A stretch of 64,000 bases of DNA from Pseudomonas berkeleyensis. Its GTDB lineage: Bacteria; Pseudomonadota; Gammaproteobacteria; Pseudomonadales; Pseudomonadaceae. The notes under the pieces were generated by a model. It saw only the letters and a list, made by a program, of their open reading frames with translations. It had not been told where the DNA came from and ran no database searches. Where the stretch lies: assembly GCF_014109765.1 (NCBI RefSeq), contig NZ_CP059139.1:2108001-2172000 (forward strand), written 5' to 3'. Positions 63,813-64,000 of the stretch are shown here, piece by piece. How positions within the stretch are numbered: position 1 is the first letter of the stretch; each line of letters opens with the position of its first letter. The translations under genes and the position numbers were made by a program.

Positions 63813-64000
63813 ATGTCTTTCCGTATTAGCCCTTTGGCCGTATGGCTATTTTTGTCCCTTCCCACCATTGCCCTGGCGCAGACGCCGGGTGACCGTGAGC
63901 TGATCCGTGAGCGCCAGGAGCGCCTGCTGCAGGAGCAGCAGCGGCGTCTCGATGAACTGCAGCAACTGCCTGGTGAGGCCCCTCGGCTGCAAACTATCCC
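63813..64000 (+). CDS. TpsB-type outer membrane transporter (ShlB/FhaC/HecB), 5' part
   Basis: 62 codons visible, cut by the window edge. A signal peptide (SFRISPLAVWLFLSLPTIALAQ) is followed by DRELIRERQERLLQEQQRRLDEL, the helix that precedes the POTRA domains in two-partner-secretion transporters. GAAGG precedes ATG 63813. The exported TpsA partner would lie outside the window. Confidence 0.7.
   Translation, partial: MSFRISPLAVWLFLSLPTIALAQTPGDRELIRERQERLLQEQQRRLDELQQLPGEAPRLQTI

Overview
The window is a stretch of Pseudomonas chromosome. The evidence is high GC content, the Pseudomonas-type flagellar order fliC-flaG-fliD-fliS-fliT-fleQ-fleS-fleR-fliE..., the presence of FleQ/FleSR/FleN and MotCD, and a ccm operon next to the chemotaxis genes. 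Dispersed CGTAGGG-type intergenic palindromes point to the mendocina/oleovorans/stutzeri side of the genus, but that placement is inference.

Bases 1-6622 hold the most unusual content. Three plus-strand genes (56-3730) and a four-gene minus-strand operon (6622-3743) together contain recognisable counterparts of the four Campylobacter jejuni enzymes (Cj1418, Cj1417, Cj1416, Cj1415) that build the phosphoramidate donor of the capsule. These are a glutamine kinase, a gamma-glutamyl-CDP-amidate hydrolase, a CTP:phosphoglutamine cytidylyltransferase and a CDP-amidate kinase. They sit with a CDP-glycerol-transferase-like protein, a formyltransferase-like protein with an altered active-site motif, and a protein of unknown family. 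I read this as a phosphoramidate (P-N bond) glycan-decoration system. By position it belongs to the flagellin glycosylation island.

Bases 6751-14515 hold three genes for a dTDP-3-acetamido-3,6-dideoxyhexose (acetyltransferase, aminotransferase, 3,4-ketoisomerase) and one 1852-residue glycosyltransferase with about six transferase-like modules. Directly after comes flagellin (fliC), with a consensus sigma-28 promoter.

Bases 14764-44298 are the flagellar regulon: filament and cap genes (fliC, flaG, fliD, two fliS paralogues, fliT), regulators (fleQ, fleS, fleR), basal body and export genes (fliEFGHIJ, fliK, fliLMNOPQR, flhB, flhA), and placement/number genes (flhF, fleN). A STAS / response-regulator-phosphatase / HPt signalling trio lies between fliJ and fliK. 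Sigma-54 promoters are readable before fleS, fliE, fliL and flhA, and a weaker one before fliD. FleQ-box-like palindromes lie beside several of them.

Bases 44295-54082 continue as fliA, cheYZAB, motCD, a ParA-type ATPase, a ParP-like CheW-domain protein, cheW and a DUF2802 protein. A convergent minus-strand pair (flhX and a second fliK-like gene) ends this part. Bases 56204-63194 are the complete cytochrome c maturation operon ccmABCDEFGHI, followed by a small lipoprotein gene and two terminator hairpins. The right edge cuts a probable two-partner-secretion TpsB gene.

No rRNA, tRNA, CRISPR array, insertion sequence or replication origin was seen. No gene-free stretch exceeds 300 bases. The longest are 63518-63812 (hairpins and nothing else clear), 33895-34179 (hairpin plus sigma-54 promoter), 19454-19713 (terminator plus fleQ upstream region) and 39661-39918 (MITE-like repeat plus flhA promoter).
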